Assembly (NCBI GenBank): GCA_002307095.1
Contig: DBTO01000231.1
Coordinates: forward strand, 1 to 20,707
Reading direction: 5' to 3'
DNA length: 20,707 bases
Source of the DNA: Sulfurospirillum sp. UBA1314
GTDB lineage: Bacteria; Campylobacterota; Campylobacteria; Campylobacterales; Sulfurospirillaceae
Part shown: in pieces, positions 7,689-15,126 of the stretch
Position numbering within the stretch: position 1 is the stretch's first letter
Layout: each line of letters begins with the position of its first letter
Notes under the pieces: generated by a model
The model's database searches: none
What the model was told of the DNA's origin: nothing
What the model saw: the letters and a program-made list of their open reading frames with translations, nothing else
Program-made: the position numbers and the translations under genes

Positions 7689-8894
7689 TCACAGATATGC
7701 TCGCTCTAATGCAATCACATCTTCAAAACTTTCACGTTGGCGGATCAAACGATCTTCGCCGTTTTCAAGTGCCACTTCCGCCACGCGCGTGCGTGTGTTG
7801 TAATTGCTACTCATCGTAAATCCGTAGGCTCCTGCACTTTTAACAATCAAAAGATCGTCATGCTCACATGCTGGTAATGCAATATTTTTTGCAAAAAAGT
7901 CACCACTCTCACAAATAGGACCAACAACATCGCACACGCTTGTTGCTTGCTCTTCTTTGCCCTCAACTTCTATGGCGTGATACGCTTGGTACAGACTGGG
8001 ACGAATCAAATCGTTCATCGCACCATCCACAATCACAAAGCGTTTAAAACCATTGTTTTTTTCATACAACACGCGCGTTAAGAAGAAGCCACAATCACCG
8101 ACCAAATACCGACCTGGTTCACAGACAAGCGTGACATCAAGACCAGTAAGGGCTGCGAAAATTGATTGAGCGTACGTATAAAGATCAATGGTCGTTTCAT
8201 CTTTGTACTGAATACCAATGCCACCGCCCACATCAAAAAATTTAATCTCTATTTTGAGCGCTTTTAGATTTCGTAATAAATTTGCCAACACAAGTGCCGC
8301 TTCTTTAAAAGGCTCCACTTCGGTTATCTGACTTCCAATGTGAAAATGAATGCCTACAGGATCGAGTGAAGCGCTGTTTTTGGCATGAATGTACATCCGT
8401 TTAGCACTCTCCAAATCTACGCCAAATTTATTTTCATGAAGCCCCGTTGAGATGTACGGATGGGTTTGGGCATCGATATTGGGGTTGACACGAATACTAA
8501 TACGCGCTACAACACCCAGTTTCGAAGCAATCATCTCAACACGATTCATCTCCTCTTCACTCTCAAGATTAATCATCAAAATATCGTTCTGAAGGGCTTC
8601 TTCGATCTCGTCATCCCGTTTGCCGACACCGCTAAAAATAATTTTGTATTTAGGGATTCCTGCCACTAAAGCGCGTTTGACTTCACCAATGGAGACACAA
8701 TCGCATCCTGCACCTAAATGTGCCATATGTTTTAAAACAGAGAGATTTGAGTTTGATTTGACAGCAAAACAGATTAAGGATTTGCGTGCTTTAAAGACCT
8801 CTTTGAGGCACGAAAATTTATTGGAGATGTTATTAAAATCATAAACGTACAAGGGTGTACCATATTTTTGTGCTAATGCTTGGAATTTCGTCAT
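7689..8894 (-). CDS. lysA: Diaminopimelate decarboxylase
   Basis: PLP enzyme of fold III (alanine-racemase-like) that decarboxylates meso-diaminopimelate to L-lysine, the last step of lysine synthesis. I chose ATG at 8894 (401 aa). It has an AAGG ribosome site at a good distance and begins at the conserved K-Y-G-T-P-L-Y-V-Y-D segment. A TTG start at 8918 would add eight residues with no better ribosome site. Visible motifs are the PLP lysine Lys46 in FAVKSNSN, GAGCDCVSIGE (61-71), HFHIGSQ, the phosphate-binding GGGIG, EPGRYLVG, and the CESGDFF segment with the catalytic cysteine. It is the first gene of the lysA-pheA-hisC-fliFGH-dxs run; a probable -10 box lies 34 bases upstream. Confidence 0.96.
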   Translation of the reverse strand: MTKFQALAQKYGTPLYVYDFNNISNKFSCLKEVFKARKSLICFAVKSNSNLSVLKHMAHLGAGCDCVSIGEVKRALVAGIPKYKIIFSGVGKRDDEIEEALQNDILMINLESEEEMNRVEMIASKLGVVARISIRVNPNIDAQTHPYISTGLHENKFGVDLESAKRMYIHAKNSASLDPVGIHFHIGSQITEVEPFKEAALVLANLLRNLKALKIEIKFFDVGGGIGIQYKDETTIDLYTYAQSIFAALTGLDVTLVCEPGRYLVGDCGFFLTRVLYEKNNGFKRFVIVDGAMNDLIRPSLYQAYHAIEVEGKEEQATSVCDVVGPICESGDFFAKNIALPACEHDDLLIVKSAGAYGFTMSSNYNTRTRVAEVALENGEDRLIRQRESFEDVIALERAYL

Positions 8895-8927
8895 TTTGAA
8901 CCTTATTAGAGATAACAATAATTTTCT

Positions 8928-8933
8928 ATTCTA
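8928..8933 (-). promoter_or_regulatory. Probable -10 box upstream of lysA
   Basis: On the minus strand TAGAAT (8933-8928) lies 34 bases upstream of the lysA ATG, preceded by a T-rich stretch. Epsilonproteobacterial sigma-70 promoters often lack a recognisable -35 box and rely on a -10 box with T-rich upstream sequence, and this fits. TTGAAC at 8946-8941 is only 7 bases upstream and cannot be its -35. The 78-base gap between lysA and the permease gene contains nothing else I can support. If real, the promoter could drive the whole lysA-to-dxs run. Confidence 0.4.
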
Positions 8934-8972
8934 TCAAAAAGTTCAACAAAAAATGATTAAATACGACCCAAT

Positions 8973-10031
8973 TTAGCGTTTAGCGTAAAAATGCAATGCT
9001 ATCAAAAAGAGGAGAATAATCGGAAGTAAAATAGCAATTTCAGAAAAGATAACACCATTGGCGGCTAAACGGCTCAGTAAAAAAAGTCCACTCCACACTA
9101 CAAGTGTCACAAAAGCAAACGAAGAAGCAATCAATGCCATGTTAAAATAACGCCCCATTACAGGTGCTTTATAGTACAAAATCACAATCAAAAAAGGAGC
9201 AAAAAGCGGGAAAAAGAGTTGATAAAAGAGTGTCGCTTTAATCTTACTGGTATTCACCCCTTGGTTTTCCAAAAAGAGTAACGCATCCATGCCATCCGTA
9301 ATAGAAAGTGTGTACTCGCTCTGATAGACGTTATCCATAATTTTCGGTTTAAAATTCTCCATCATTTTAAGTTCTTGGACATTTTCTGTGTGGTAGCCTG
9401 CGTCATCTAAGGTTTTAACATACGGTTTATACACAACGCTTACATCTTTTAGTACCCATTGATTTTGAATAAAGGTCGCCACAGAAGCTCTAATAATTTT
9501 AGCCACATCGATGTTATTCACTTCAAAAATAGTCACATCGTACGCCACTTGTTTGAGCGGATCCAATTTTTTAAAGTAGATATATTGGTTGTCATTTTTG
9601 AGGAAAAGATCTTCGGAACTGGTCGAAATTCGGTTGTATTTTTTAAGATTGACACTGTACTCATAAGCATAGGCAAACTCGGTGCAATTAAGCCCAATGT
9701 AGACGATTGTCAACCCCAAAGCGGTTAGAAAAAAAGGTTTAACCAAAGAGCGTTTAGAGATACTTGACGCGTACATACAAATGAGCTCATTGGATTTGAT
9801 CATGCTAAAATAGGTCACAACCATACCAAAAACGATGGAAAGAGGCAGGACATAATTGACCGCATTCATGCCTTGAAAAACTGAATATAATATCTGTAAA
9901 TTGGCAGAATCAGGAATGTTATTGTAGTTAGTAAGCAGATCGACACCTACGTAAAAAAGATCAAGCGCTATGAAAATGATAAAGAAATTTTTGAGATAAT
10001 TTTTAACAATGTATTTCTCAAAAAGTTTCAT
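8973..10031 (-). CDS. LptF/LptG-family lipopolysaccharide export permease
   Basis: Inner-membrane permease of the YjgP/YjgQ family, one of the two transmembrane subunits that with LptB extract LPS from the inner membrane and pass it to LptC and the Lpt bridge. The 352-aa chain shows the expected 3+3 topology: membrane segments at about residues 12-32, 55-77 and 99-120, a periplasmic domain (about 125-260), then segments at about 268-287, 299-320 and 328-348. The conserved cytoplasmic SMIKSNELICMYASSISK region lies after segment 2. I cannot tell LptF from LptG by eye, so no symbol is given. The ATG overlaps the pth stop by four bases (ATGA), so the pair is translationally coupled. Confidence 0.9.
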   Translation of the reverse strand: MKLFEKYIVKNYLKNFFIIFIALDLFYVGVDLLTNYNNIPDSANLQILYSVFQGMNAVNYVLPLSIVFGMVVTYFSMIKSNELICMYASSISKRSLVKPFFLTALGLTIVYIGLNCTEFAYAYEYSVNLKKYNRISTSSEDLFLKNDNQYIYFKKLDPLKQVAYDVTIFEVNNIDVAKIIRASVATFIQNQWVLKDVSVVYKPYVKTLDDAGYHTENVQELKMMENFKPKIMDNVYQSEYTLSITDGMDALLFLENQGVNTSKIKATLFYQLFFPLFAPFLIVILYYKAPVMGRYFNMALIASSFAFVTLVVWSGLFLLSRLAANGVIFSEIAILLPIILLFLIALHFYAKR

Positions 10032-10603
10032 ACCTTATCCGCCTCACACAGTGATTGTTTAAGGGAGTATTGTAGCGAAACTTCTTTTAAATCTTGAAGT
10101 AGTAACGCTTGAATACTTTTCTTTACATGTAAAAGGATTTCAGGTAAAAATTCTCGCTGACACGCTGAAAAATCGGAAAGCACATACTTTGCCACATCGC
10201 TTTTATGCAATGGTTTTCCAATGCCAATGCGCACCCGTATATATTCAATACCAATGTGGGCATCAATCGAGCGAAGTCCGTTGTGACCGCCATGTCCACC
10301 ACCAATTTTAAAACGCAAGGTTCCAAAAGGAAGGTCTAAATCATCATGAATCACAATGATTTGATCGGGTTTGAAGTAATCATCCACTGCTCTGACACTT
10401 TCGCCTGAGAGGTTCATATAGGTTGTGGGTTTAAGCAGAAGCATGGAAGGGGCTTTAAAAAGCTCACCTTTGAAATTGGCTTTGGTAATTTTTTCGCAAG
10501 AAGATTGGTCATCGATGAGCGCATCGATGACCATAAAACCGACATTGTGTCGATTATTTTTGTACTGTAAGTCTGGATTTCCAAGCCCTACGATCAGTGT
10601 CAT
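10028..10603 (-). CDS. pth: Peptidyl-tRNA hydrolase
   Basis: Cytosolic esterase that releases tRNA from peptidyl-tRNAs dropped by stalled ribosomes. The 191-aa length is typical. Visible features are the N-terminal IVGLGNP motif (4-10), catalytic His19 in NNRHNVG, Asn64 in YMNLSG, Asp87 in IHDDLDLPFG, and the GGGHGGHNGLRSI tRNA-binding segment (101-113). The start is ATG at 10603, 8 bases after the rplY stop, with only a weak ribosome site, so it probably relies on translation of rplY. Pairing with rplY (bL25) is a common bacterial arrangement. One exact palindrome copy is read as Leu-His-Val-Lys in its C-terminal region. Confidence 0.97.
   Translation of the reverse strand: MTLIVGLGNPDLQYKNNRHNVGFMVIDALIDDQSSCEKITKANFKGELFKAPSMLLLKPTTYMNLSGESVRAVDDYFKPDQIIVIHDDLDLPFGTLRFKIGGGHGGHNGLRSIDAHIGIEYIRVRIGIGKPLHKSDVAKYVLSDFSACQREFLPEILLHVKKSIQALLLQDLKEVSLQYSLKQSLCEADKV
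10122..10133. repeat. TTTACATGTAAA palindrome, exact (in pth)
   Basis: Exact 12-mer in the C-terminal part of pth, read Leu-His-Val-Lys. Confidence 0.9.
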
Positions 10604-10611
10604 AATAAGCG

Positions 10612-11148
10612 TTACTTCGCTTTAATAACTCCGGCAACAGAAACACGTGTCTCATCCATGATGATAACGTTTGCTGGAACTGGGATGTCACGTACGAGAA
10701 TGGTATTACCAACATCAAGGCCACTAACGTCAACGACGAAGCTGTTTGGTAAATTTTCTGCTGTACATTTAACGGTTAAACGTTTTTTGGATTGAATCAA
10801 AACACCTTTGTTTTTTGTACCGATTGGAAGACCTTCAAGGACAACAGGCACTAAATATTTACTAAGAACACCTGGAAGTGCAATACGTAAATCTACATGT
10901 AAAAGATTGCTGTTTACAGGGTCTCTTTGGTAATCTTGGATCACAACATTGTACTCTTTACCCGCAACTTTGACTGGGAAAATAAGCGTCTCTTTACTCT
11001 TTGCTGCTTTGATGAATTCGTTTGCTTTAAATGCAGCATTGATGTTTTGTTCACCCTTACCGTAAATGTTTGCAATTAGATATCCATCTCTACGAAGTGC
11101 TTTGGTAGCCTTTTTTTCGATACTATCTCTAATGATGCCTTCTAACAT
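10612..11148 (-). CDS. rplY: Large-subunit ribosomal protein bL25, CTC form
   Basis: Binds 5S rRNA in the large ribosomal subunit. At 178 aa it is the long CTC/TL5-type form, with an N-terminal L25 beta-barrel (about residues 1-90) followed by the C-terminal TL5 domain (about 95-178). The former includes VVIQDYQRDPVNSNLLHVDLR, a conserved part of L25; the latter includes VVLEGLPIGTKNKGVL. ATG start with a good AAAGGA ribosome site. A probable promoter lies in the 66-base gap upstream, making it first in the rplY-pth-permease group. The palindrome copy here has one mismatch. Because His-Val-Asp is conserved in L25, this copy may be partly explained by the protein. Confidence 0.95.
   Translation of the reverse strand: MLEGIIRDSIEKKATKALRRDGYLIANIYGKGEQNINAAFKANEFIKAAKSKETLIFPVKVAGKEYNVVIQDYQRDPVNSNLLHVDLRIALPGVLSKYLVPVVLEGLPIGTKNKGVLIQSKKRLTVKCTAENLPNSFVVDVSGLDVGNTILVRDIPVPANVIIMDETRVSVAGVIKAK
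10892..10903. repeat. TTTACATGTAAA palindrome, 11/12 (in rplY)
   Basis: TCTACATGTAAA, one mismatch, in rplY, read Leu-His-Val-Asp. Conservation of His-Val-Asp in L25 proteins may contribute to this match. Confidence 0.7.
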
Positions 11149-11177
11149 AGTTTTCCTTTGTAAAAAATAAGGTGCTA

Positions 11178-11183
11178 ATTTTA
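11178..11183 (-). promoter_or_regulatory. Probable -10 box upstream of rplY
   Basis: On the minus strand TAAAAT (11183-11178), preceded by the T-rich TTTGTTTTTG, lies about 30 bases upstream of the rplY ATG, inside the 66-base gap after pilT. No clear -35 hexamer is seen, as is usual for this group of bacteria. No hairpin terminator for pilT is visible in the gap, so read-through from pilT is also possible. Confidence 0.45.
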
Positions 11184-11214
11184 CAAAAACAAACCTAAAA
11201 GCTGTCTAAAGTCT

Positions 11215-12417
11215 CTATTTTTTTAAGCTAAGGATGTCTTTGTCGAGCTCTTGAAGTTCTTTGATACTCACACGCACCTCATCTTTGCGTGTCTCTTTTT
11301 GACTTTTATCCGCATCGTAAAAATCCAGTGCCATCGTAAGATCATTACGGCTCGTCGAGGTTTGAATCGCTGCATCACGAGAAATTCGACCCTCCGCGTA
11401 CAATCCTAAAAGCGCTTGATCAAAGGTTTGCGTTTTATACACATCTTTTCCCTCTTTAAGCGCATCGGGAATTTCGCCCTCACGACCTTCTAAAATCAAC
11501 GCTTCAATACGAGCATTTTTCACCAAAATTTCGACTGCCGCTGTTCGTCCGTTATCGACCGTTTTAACCAATCGTTGCGCAACAATGCCTTGCAAAACAG
11601 ATGCCAACGACATCTTGATGCGGTTTTGCTCACTGCCAGGAAACATCCCAATGATACGCCCAACGGTCTCTTTTGCATCCAATGTGTGCAAAGTTGAAAG
11701 TACTAAGTGACCCGTTTCGGCTGCGTGCATTGCTGTTTCAATCGTCTCAAGATCGCGCATCTCACCCACCAAAATAACATCAGGATCTTCACGAAGTGCT
11801 GCTCGAAGGGCATCGGAAAAAGAGATGGCATCTTGCCCGATGGCACGCTGATTGACCACGCATGATTCATCTTTATAGATAAATTCGACAGGGTCTTCAA
11901 TCGTGATAATATGCTTTTTGTGTGTTTTATTGATGCGATTAATCATCGAAGCGAGTGTCGTTGTTTTACCCGATCCCGTAGGACCTGTGACCAAAATAAG
12001 ACCGCGAGGAAGATCGCACAGTGTGTTCAAAATGGTAGGCAAATGAAGCGACTCAATCGTAGGAAGCACCATCGGAATCGTTCTAAAAACCGCTGAAACA
12101 CCATCGACTTGAAAAAACATGTTGACACGAAAACGGTACTCATCGTTGAGTTTAAAGGTAAAGTCAATGTTTTTCTTCTCAACCAGCTCTGGAAAACGAC
12201 TTCTTAAAAGCTCTTTCGCTAAGGTAAGCCCATCTTGATACCCAAGTATCTCTTTGGAGAAAGAGACAATTTCGCCATGAATACGCCCTCGAATTGTCGT
12301 TCCGGTCTTTACATGTAAATCACTTCCTTTGTGTTCAACCAGCTTACTGAGGTAAAACTTCAGCTTTTTGGTCATCTCAAATGTGAGTTCACTTACATTG
12401 ACTTCAACTGCTGCCAT
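11215..12417 (-). CDS. pilT: PilT-family type IV pilus retraction ATPase
   Basis: Hexameric secretion ATPase that powers disassembly of type IV pili, for twitching or DNA uptake. Visible features are an N-terminal PAS-like domain with DLHVKTGTTIRGRIHG (33-48; DLH is typical of PilT), Walker A GPTGSGKT (145-152), the Asp box ITIEDPVEF (171-179), Walker B DVILVGEMRD (213-222) and the His box TGHLVLSTLHT (235-245). The C-terminal QTFDQALLGLYAEGRIS segment is characteristic of PilT/PilU. The 400-aa protein carries a charged tail of about 45 residues beyond the usual end, and PilU cannot be excluded. ATG start with an AAAGGA site, 14 bases after the tal stop. No pilus structural genes are nearby. 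Confidence 0.9.
   Translation of the reverse strand: MAAVEVNVSELTFEMTKKLKFYLSKLVEHKGSDLHVKTGTTIRGRIHGEIVSFSKEILGYQDGLTLAKELLRSRFPELVEKKNIDFTFKLNDEYRFRVNMFFQVDGVSAVFRTIPMVLPTIESLHLPTILNTLCDLPRGLILVTGPTGSGKTTTLASMINRINKTHKKHIITIEDPVEFIYKDESCVVNQRAIGQDAISFSDALRAALREDPDVILVGEMRDLETIETAMHAAETGHLVLSTLHTLDAKETVGRIIGMFPGSEQNRIKMSLASVLQGIVAQRLVKTVDNGRTAAVEILVKNARIEALILEGREGEIPDALKEGKDVYKTQTFDQALLGLYAEGRISRDAAIQTSTSRNDLTMALDFYDADKSQKETRKDEVRVSIKELQELDKDILSLKK
12308..12319. repeat. TTTACATGTAAA palindrome, exact (in pilT)
   Basis: Exact 12-mer in pilT, read Leu-His-Val-Lys within the DLH segment of the N-terminal domain. Confidence 0.9.
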
Positions 12418-12431
12418 TGGGCATCCTTTGT

Positions 12432-13430
12432 TTATTTGAGTTCGTTTAAAATCTCTACAAAAGCTTCTTTAAAGGCGCGTAAACCCTCATCCATCAACTC
12501 ATCACAGACCACGTTCATATCGATGCCATTGGCCTCTACTGAGTGAAAAAAGTTCTCAATCCAATCAGATCTAAGCTCGATGGGCTTGCACGCTTTGGAC
12601 GAGGCAATGAATGCTTTAATCGTTGCGAGCGGTGCGGTATTGATCGCATTTTCGAGAAAAAGCTCCTTAATATAATAATCTGGGCTCAGCTTATCGCCCT
12701 TAACACCCGTACTTGCAAACAGCGCTCGGACATTGGGTAATTTTGCATTTTCAATCAGCTCATAGCATCGCATCGCGTTCATAATACCCACACGCGCTGT
12801 TACAAAATCTATTTTGGCAAGCTGCTCATCCAACTTACGATCAAAACGACTGACAAAGATGCTAATGACCGCTTGCGGCAGTTTTTTAACCCCTTTTTCA
12901 ACCAACGTTTTATTCGCACTGCTAAAGGCTTTGAGGCACTCTTTGGTTTGGGTATCGGAGAAAATGAGGGTTGCATTGACATTAATACCTTCACTCAACA
13001 ATGCTTCCATCGCACTAAACCCAGCCTCTGTCGCAGGGACTTTGATCATCACATTCGGATAGCCGATCGCTTTAAAAAGGCGTTTTCCCTCTTCCACAGT
13101 CGCTTCGGTATCATCGCATAAGAAAGGATCAACTTCGATGCTGATAAAACCATCATCGCCTTTTTCATATGAGCTTAAGAGCTTTTTGGCGGCACGTTGA
13201 ATGTCGCTAATTGCCAGCGCTTCGTAAATCTCTTTGGCCGATTTGCCTTGAAGTTTGGCTTTATCTTCTGCATACGCAGGTGAGCCTAAAAACGCGGCTT
13301 GGAAAATCGAAGGATTACTCGTTGCAGCATTGACGATATTTTTTTCAATCAACTCGCCAAATTCACCCTCAAGGAAGCTTCGCTCCACAAAATCACACCA
13401 TAACGAAAATTTCAGTTCATTGTTATACAT
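12432..13430 (-). CDS. tal: Transaldolase
   Basis: Transfers a dihydroxyacetone unit between sedoheptulose 7-phosphate and glyceraldehyde 3-phosphate in the non-oxidative pentose phosphate pathway, via a Schiff base. The 332-aa length matches the longer bacterial transaldolases. The N-terminal NAATSNPSIFQAA (34-46) is the phosphate and active-site segment, the Schiff-base lysine is Lys130 in NVMIKVPAT, and GINVNATLIFS with a later SIFVSRFDRK strand complete the barrel. ATG start with AAGAG 7 bases upstream, 12 bases after the serB stop. Downstream of serB and upstream of pilT, it is probably co-transcribed from the serB promoter. The tal-serB pairing is also found in Campylobacter, as I recall. 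Confidence 0.93.
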   Translation of the reverse strand: MYNNELKFSLWCDFVERSFLEGEFGELIEKNIVNAATSNPSIFQAAFLGSPAYAEDKAKLQGKSAKEIYEALAISDIQRAAKKLLSSYEKGDDGFISIEVDPFLCDDTEATVEEGKRLFKAIGYPNVMIKVPATEAGFSAMEALLSEGINVNATLIFSDTQTKECLKAFSSANKTLVEKGVKKLPQAVISIFVSRFDRKLDEQLAKIDFVTARVGIMNAMRCYELIENAKLPNVRALFASTGVKGDKLSPDYYIKELFLENAINTAPLATIKAFIASSKACKPIELRSDWIENFFHSVEANGIDMNVVCDELMDEGLRAFKEAFVEILNELK

Positions 13431-13442
13431 TATTTGACTCTT

Positions 13443-14063
13443 TTATATAAATTGGAGAAGATTGCGCATATCTTTCTCATCGATAATCACATTGGCAGCA
13501 TTTTTCAAAATCGGTTTGGCACAAAAAGCTACTTTCTTCGCCGCACACGCAAACATGGAGATGTCATTCGCGCCATCACCCACAGCAATCGTGTTTTCAT
13601 AGCTTACATGTAAAAGATTTTGCAGGCGTCCTAACATGTCACCTTTGGAAAAACCAAACATCATATCGCCACCGACCAGTCCACTTAAGTGACCTTCTCT
13701 TACATGTAAAACATTCGCAAAATCCGCATCAAACCCTAAAATCGCTTTCGCAGGGGTTGTGGCGATGCGAAAACCTCCGCTAAAAACCACTACCGTATAC
13801 CCTTTGGCTTTAAGTCCTGCGATTGCCTCTTTGGCACCATTCATCAAAGGTAAGCAAGCGCACATCTCTTCTGCAGTTTTGGCATCCATCCCTTTTAAAA
13901 GCCCTACGCGTGTACTCAAACTCTCGAAAAAATCAAGCTCTCCGCGCATCGCAGCTTCGGTTATCGTTGAAACCTCTTTTTCGACCCCATGCGCTTTGGC
14001 TAGAAAATCGATGGTTTCACCATCCATCAGCGTTGAGTCAAAATCAAACACACACAACTTCAT
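13443..14063 (-). CDS. serB: Phosphoserine phosphatase
   Basis: HAD-superfamily phosphatase that hydrolyses L-3-phosphoserine to serine, the last step of serine synthesis. The 206-aa protein shows all HAD motifs: DFDSTL with nucleophile Asp7 and acid/base Asp9, motif II in VVFSGGF (92-98), a conserved Lys, and motif III GDGANDIS (162-169). A short cap domain of about 60 residues follows motif I, with no N-terminal ACT domain. ATG start with a strong AAGGAG ribosome site and an extended -10 promoter about 32 bases upstream, so it heads the serB-tal-pilT group. Two palindrome copies lie only 96 bases apart within it, both read as Leu-His-Val. Confidence 0.94.
   Translation of the reverse strand: MKLCVFDFDSTLMDGETIDFLAKAHGVEKEVSTITEAAMRGELDFFESLSTRVGLLKGMDAKTAEEMCACLPLMNGAKEAIAGLKAKGYTVVVFSGGFRIATTPAKAILGFDADFANVLHVREGHLSGLVGGDMMFGFSKGDMLGRLQNLLHVSYENTIAVGDGANDISMFACAAKKVAFCAKPILKNAANVIIDEKDMRNLLQFI
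13603..13614. repeat. TTTACATGTAAA palindrome, 11/12 (in serB, site 1)
   Basis: CTTACATGTAAA in serB, read Leu-His-Val-Ser (residues 151-154). The next copy is 96 bases away. Confidence 0.85.
13699..13710. repeat. TTTACATGTAAA palindrome, 11/12 (in serB, site 2)
   Basis: CTTACATGTAAA in serB, read Leu-His-Val-Arg (residues 119-122). It forms the closest pair in the window with the copy at 13603. Confidence 0.85.
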
Positions 14064-14095
14064 CCAGACTGCTCCTTGTGATTCTTAAAGCACTT

Positions 14096-14101
14096 ATTAT
14101 A
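14096..14101 (-). promoter_or_regulatory. Extended -10 promoter of serB-tal-pilT
   Basis: The minus strand reads TGCTATAAT, a consensus TATAAT (14101-14096) with an upstream TG, 32 bases before the serB start. A 17-base spacer upstream places TTATTG, a poor -35. It faces away from the metF promoter in the 134-base divergent region. Confidence 0.65.
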
Positions 14102-14160
14102 GCAGTATCTTGCTTAGGCAATAAAACAGTAAACGATTACCTCTTTTTCAGCGTTTAAGT

Positions 14161-14166
14161 TATAAT
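14161..14166 (+). promoter_or_regulatory. -10 promoter of metF
   Basis: A consensus TATAAT lies 31 bases upstream of the metF ATG. The -35 region is T-rich (CTCTTTTTC) with only a weak match (TTACCT at 18-base spacing). The predicted leader is about 25 bases, includes the six-codon reading frame at 14185-14205, and has no obvious riboswitch structure. Confidence 0.6.
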
Positions 14167-14197
14167 ACGCCAAAGTTCACCCGAATGGATAAACGCA

Positions 14198-15112
14198 ATG
14201 ATTGAAAATTTTATCGAAAAATTAAAGCATGACACCTTTTTGACGCTTGAGACAACACCGATGCACGAGCCAACGTTTGAGCCGATTATTGAAAAAATTG
14301 CGGCGTTTGGACTCGAGAAAATCGTGGATGGCTTTAGCACCACCGACAACCCACTCGCACGTCTTAAATTTAATGCGCTTTTTGGTGCGCTCAAACTTCA
14401 AACCCAGTTTCATAAACCCGTCATCGCGACAATGAGCATGAGAGATCGCAATAAAGTCGCCTTACAATCGGATCTTTTAGGTGCCAACGGCTTTGATCTG
14501 CGCACCATTCTCGCCCTTACGGGAGATCCAGCCAGTGCGAGTGATCAACCTGCCGTTAAAGGGGTTTTTGAAGGCAACAGTACGCTTCTTTTGGAGATCA
14601 TTCAGTGCTTTAACGCAGGCATTGACTACTCTGGAAAGCCTTTTAAAACGCAACCCAAGCCCATTTATCCTTTTGCCGTTTGCAACGCCCATGCCAATAC
14701 CCCTAAGAACTTAATGAAAAAGATGGCAACAAAGATCAATCATGGAGCGATTGGCATTATCACCCAACCTGTCTACAGCGTTGAAAATGCAAAAATGCTT
14801 TTAGACTTGCTCAAAGATGCTAAAGCCGAAATCAACAAAGAGCAGAGTCAAACGCAACTGATCTTAGGGTTTTTCCCAATTATCAAGCTGCGCACGGCTC
14901 AGTTTTTGAGCGCGCACGTTCCAGGCATTCATGTGCCTTCTTTTTGGATGGATAAACTTTCTCACGCTAAAAAAATCAGTGAAGAAGAAGAGCGAAAAGT
15001 GGGTTTTGAACTCTCTTTAAATGCCTTTTTAGAGCTTAAAAAGATTCATCCAAAGATTCATATGATGAGTGCCAATAACTTTGAATTGGTCTCTGATTTA
15101 GTAAAGTATTAA
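14198..15112 (+). CDS. metF: Divergent 5,10-methylenetetrahydrofolate reductase
   Basis: FAD-dependent TIM-barrel enzyme expected to reduce methylene-THF to methyl-THF for methionine synthesis or one-carbon metabolism. The 304-aa protein has the family's general pattern: a first strand TLETTP (16-21) with the likely catalytic Glu18, the ALTGDPAS segment (106-113) with Asp110 that contacts FAD, GIITQPVYS for the folate/FAD region, and GFFPII near the C-terminus. It lacks the EFFPP motif typical of E. coli-like MetF, so it belongs to a divergent branch and its electron donor is uncertain. It is the only plus-strand gene, with its own promoter and a terminator. ATG at 14198 has a weak ribosome site; no upstream in-frame start is better. 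Confidence 0.8.
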   Translation: MIENFIEKLKHDTFLTLETTPMHEPTFEPIIEKIAAFGLEKIVDGFSTTDNPLARLKFNALFGALKLQTQFHKPVIATMSMRDRNKVALQSDLLGANGFDLRTILALTGDPASASDQPAVKGVFEGNSTLLLEIIQCFNAGIDYSGKPFKTQPKPIYPFAVCNAHANTPKNLMKKMATKINHGAIGIITQPVYSVENAKMLLDLLKDAKAEINKEQSQTQLILGFFPIIKLRTAQFLSAHVPGIHVPSFWMDKLSHAKKISEEEERKVGFELSLNAFLELKKIHPKIHMMSANNFELVSDLVKY

Positions 15113-15114
15113 GG

Positions 15115-15126
15115 TTTACATGTAAA
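15115..15126. repeat. TTTACATGTAAA palindrome, exact (metF/cheW gap)
   Basis: The only copy outside coding sequence. Exact 12-mer starting 3 bases after the metF stop; its last five bases are the first five of the terminator stem. Confidence 0.9.

Noticed and set aside
8895..8918. A TTG start for lysA giving an 8-residue longer protein
   Set aside because: ATG at 8894 has an AAGG ribosome site at a suitable distance and matches the usual N-terminus of the family.
8941..8946. A TTGAAC box as -35 element of lysA
   Set aside because: It is only 7 bases from the -10 box, far from the 16-18 needed.
3854..13639. Three further ACATGT hexamers at 3854, 12118 and 13634
   Set aside because: Their flanks (CA-TT, AA-TG, TA-CA) break the longer palindrome. 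A few ACATGT hexamers are expected by chance at this base composition.
13759..14158. Overlapping plus-strand open frames of 109 and 111 codons opposite serB
   Set aside because: They are antisense shadows of serB, running into the divergent promoter region, with Ser/Pro-rich composition and no family resemblance.
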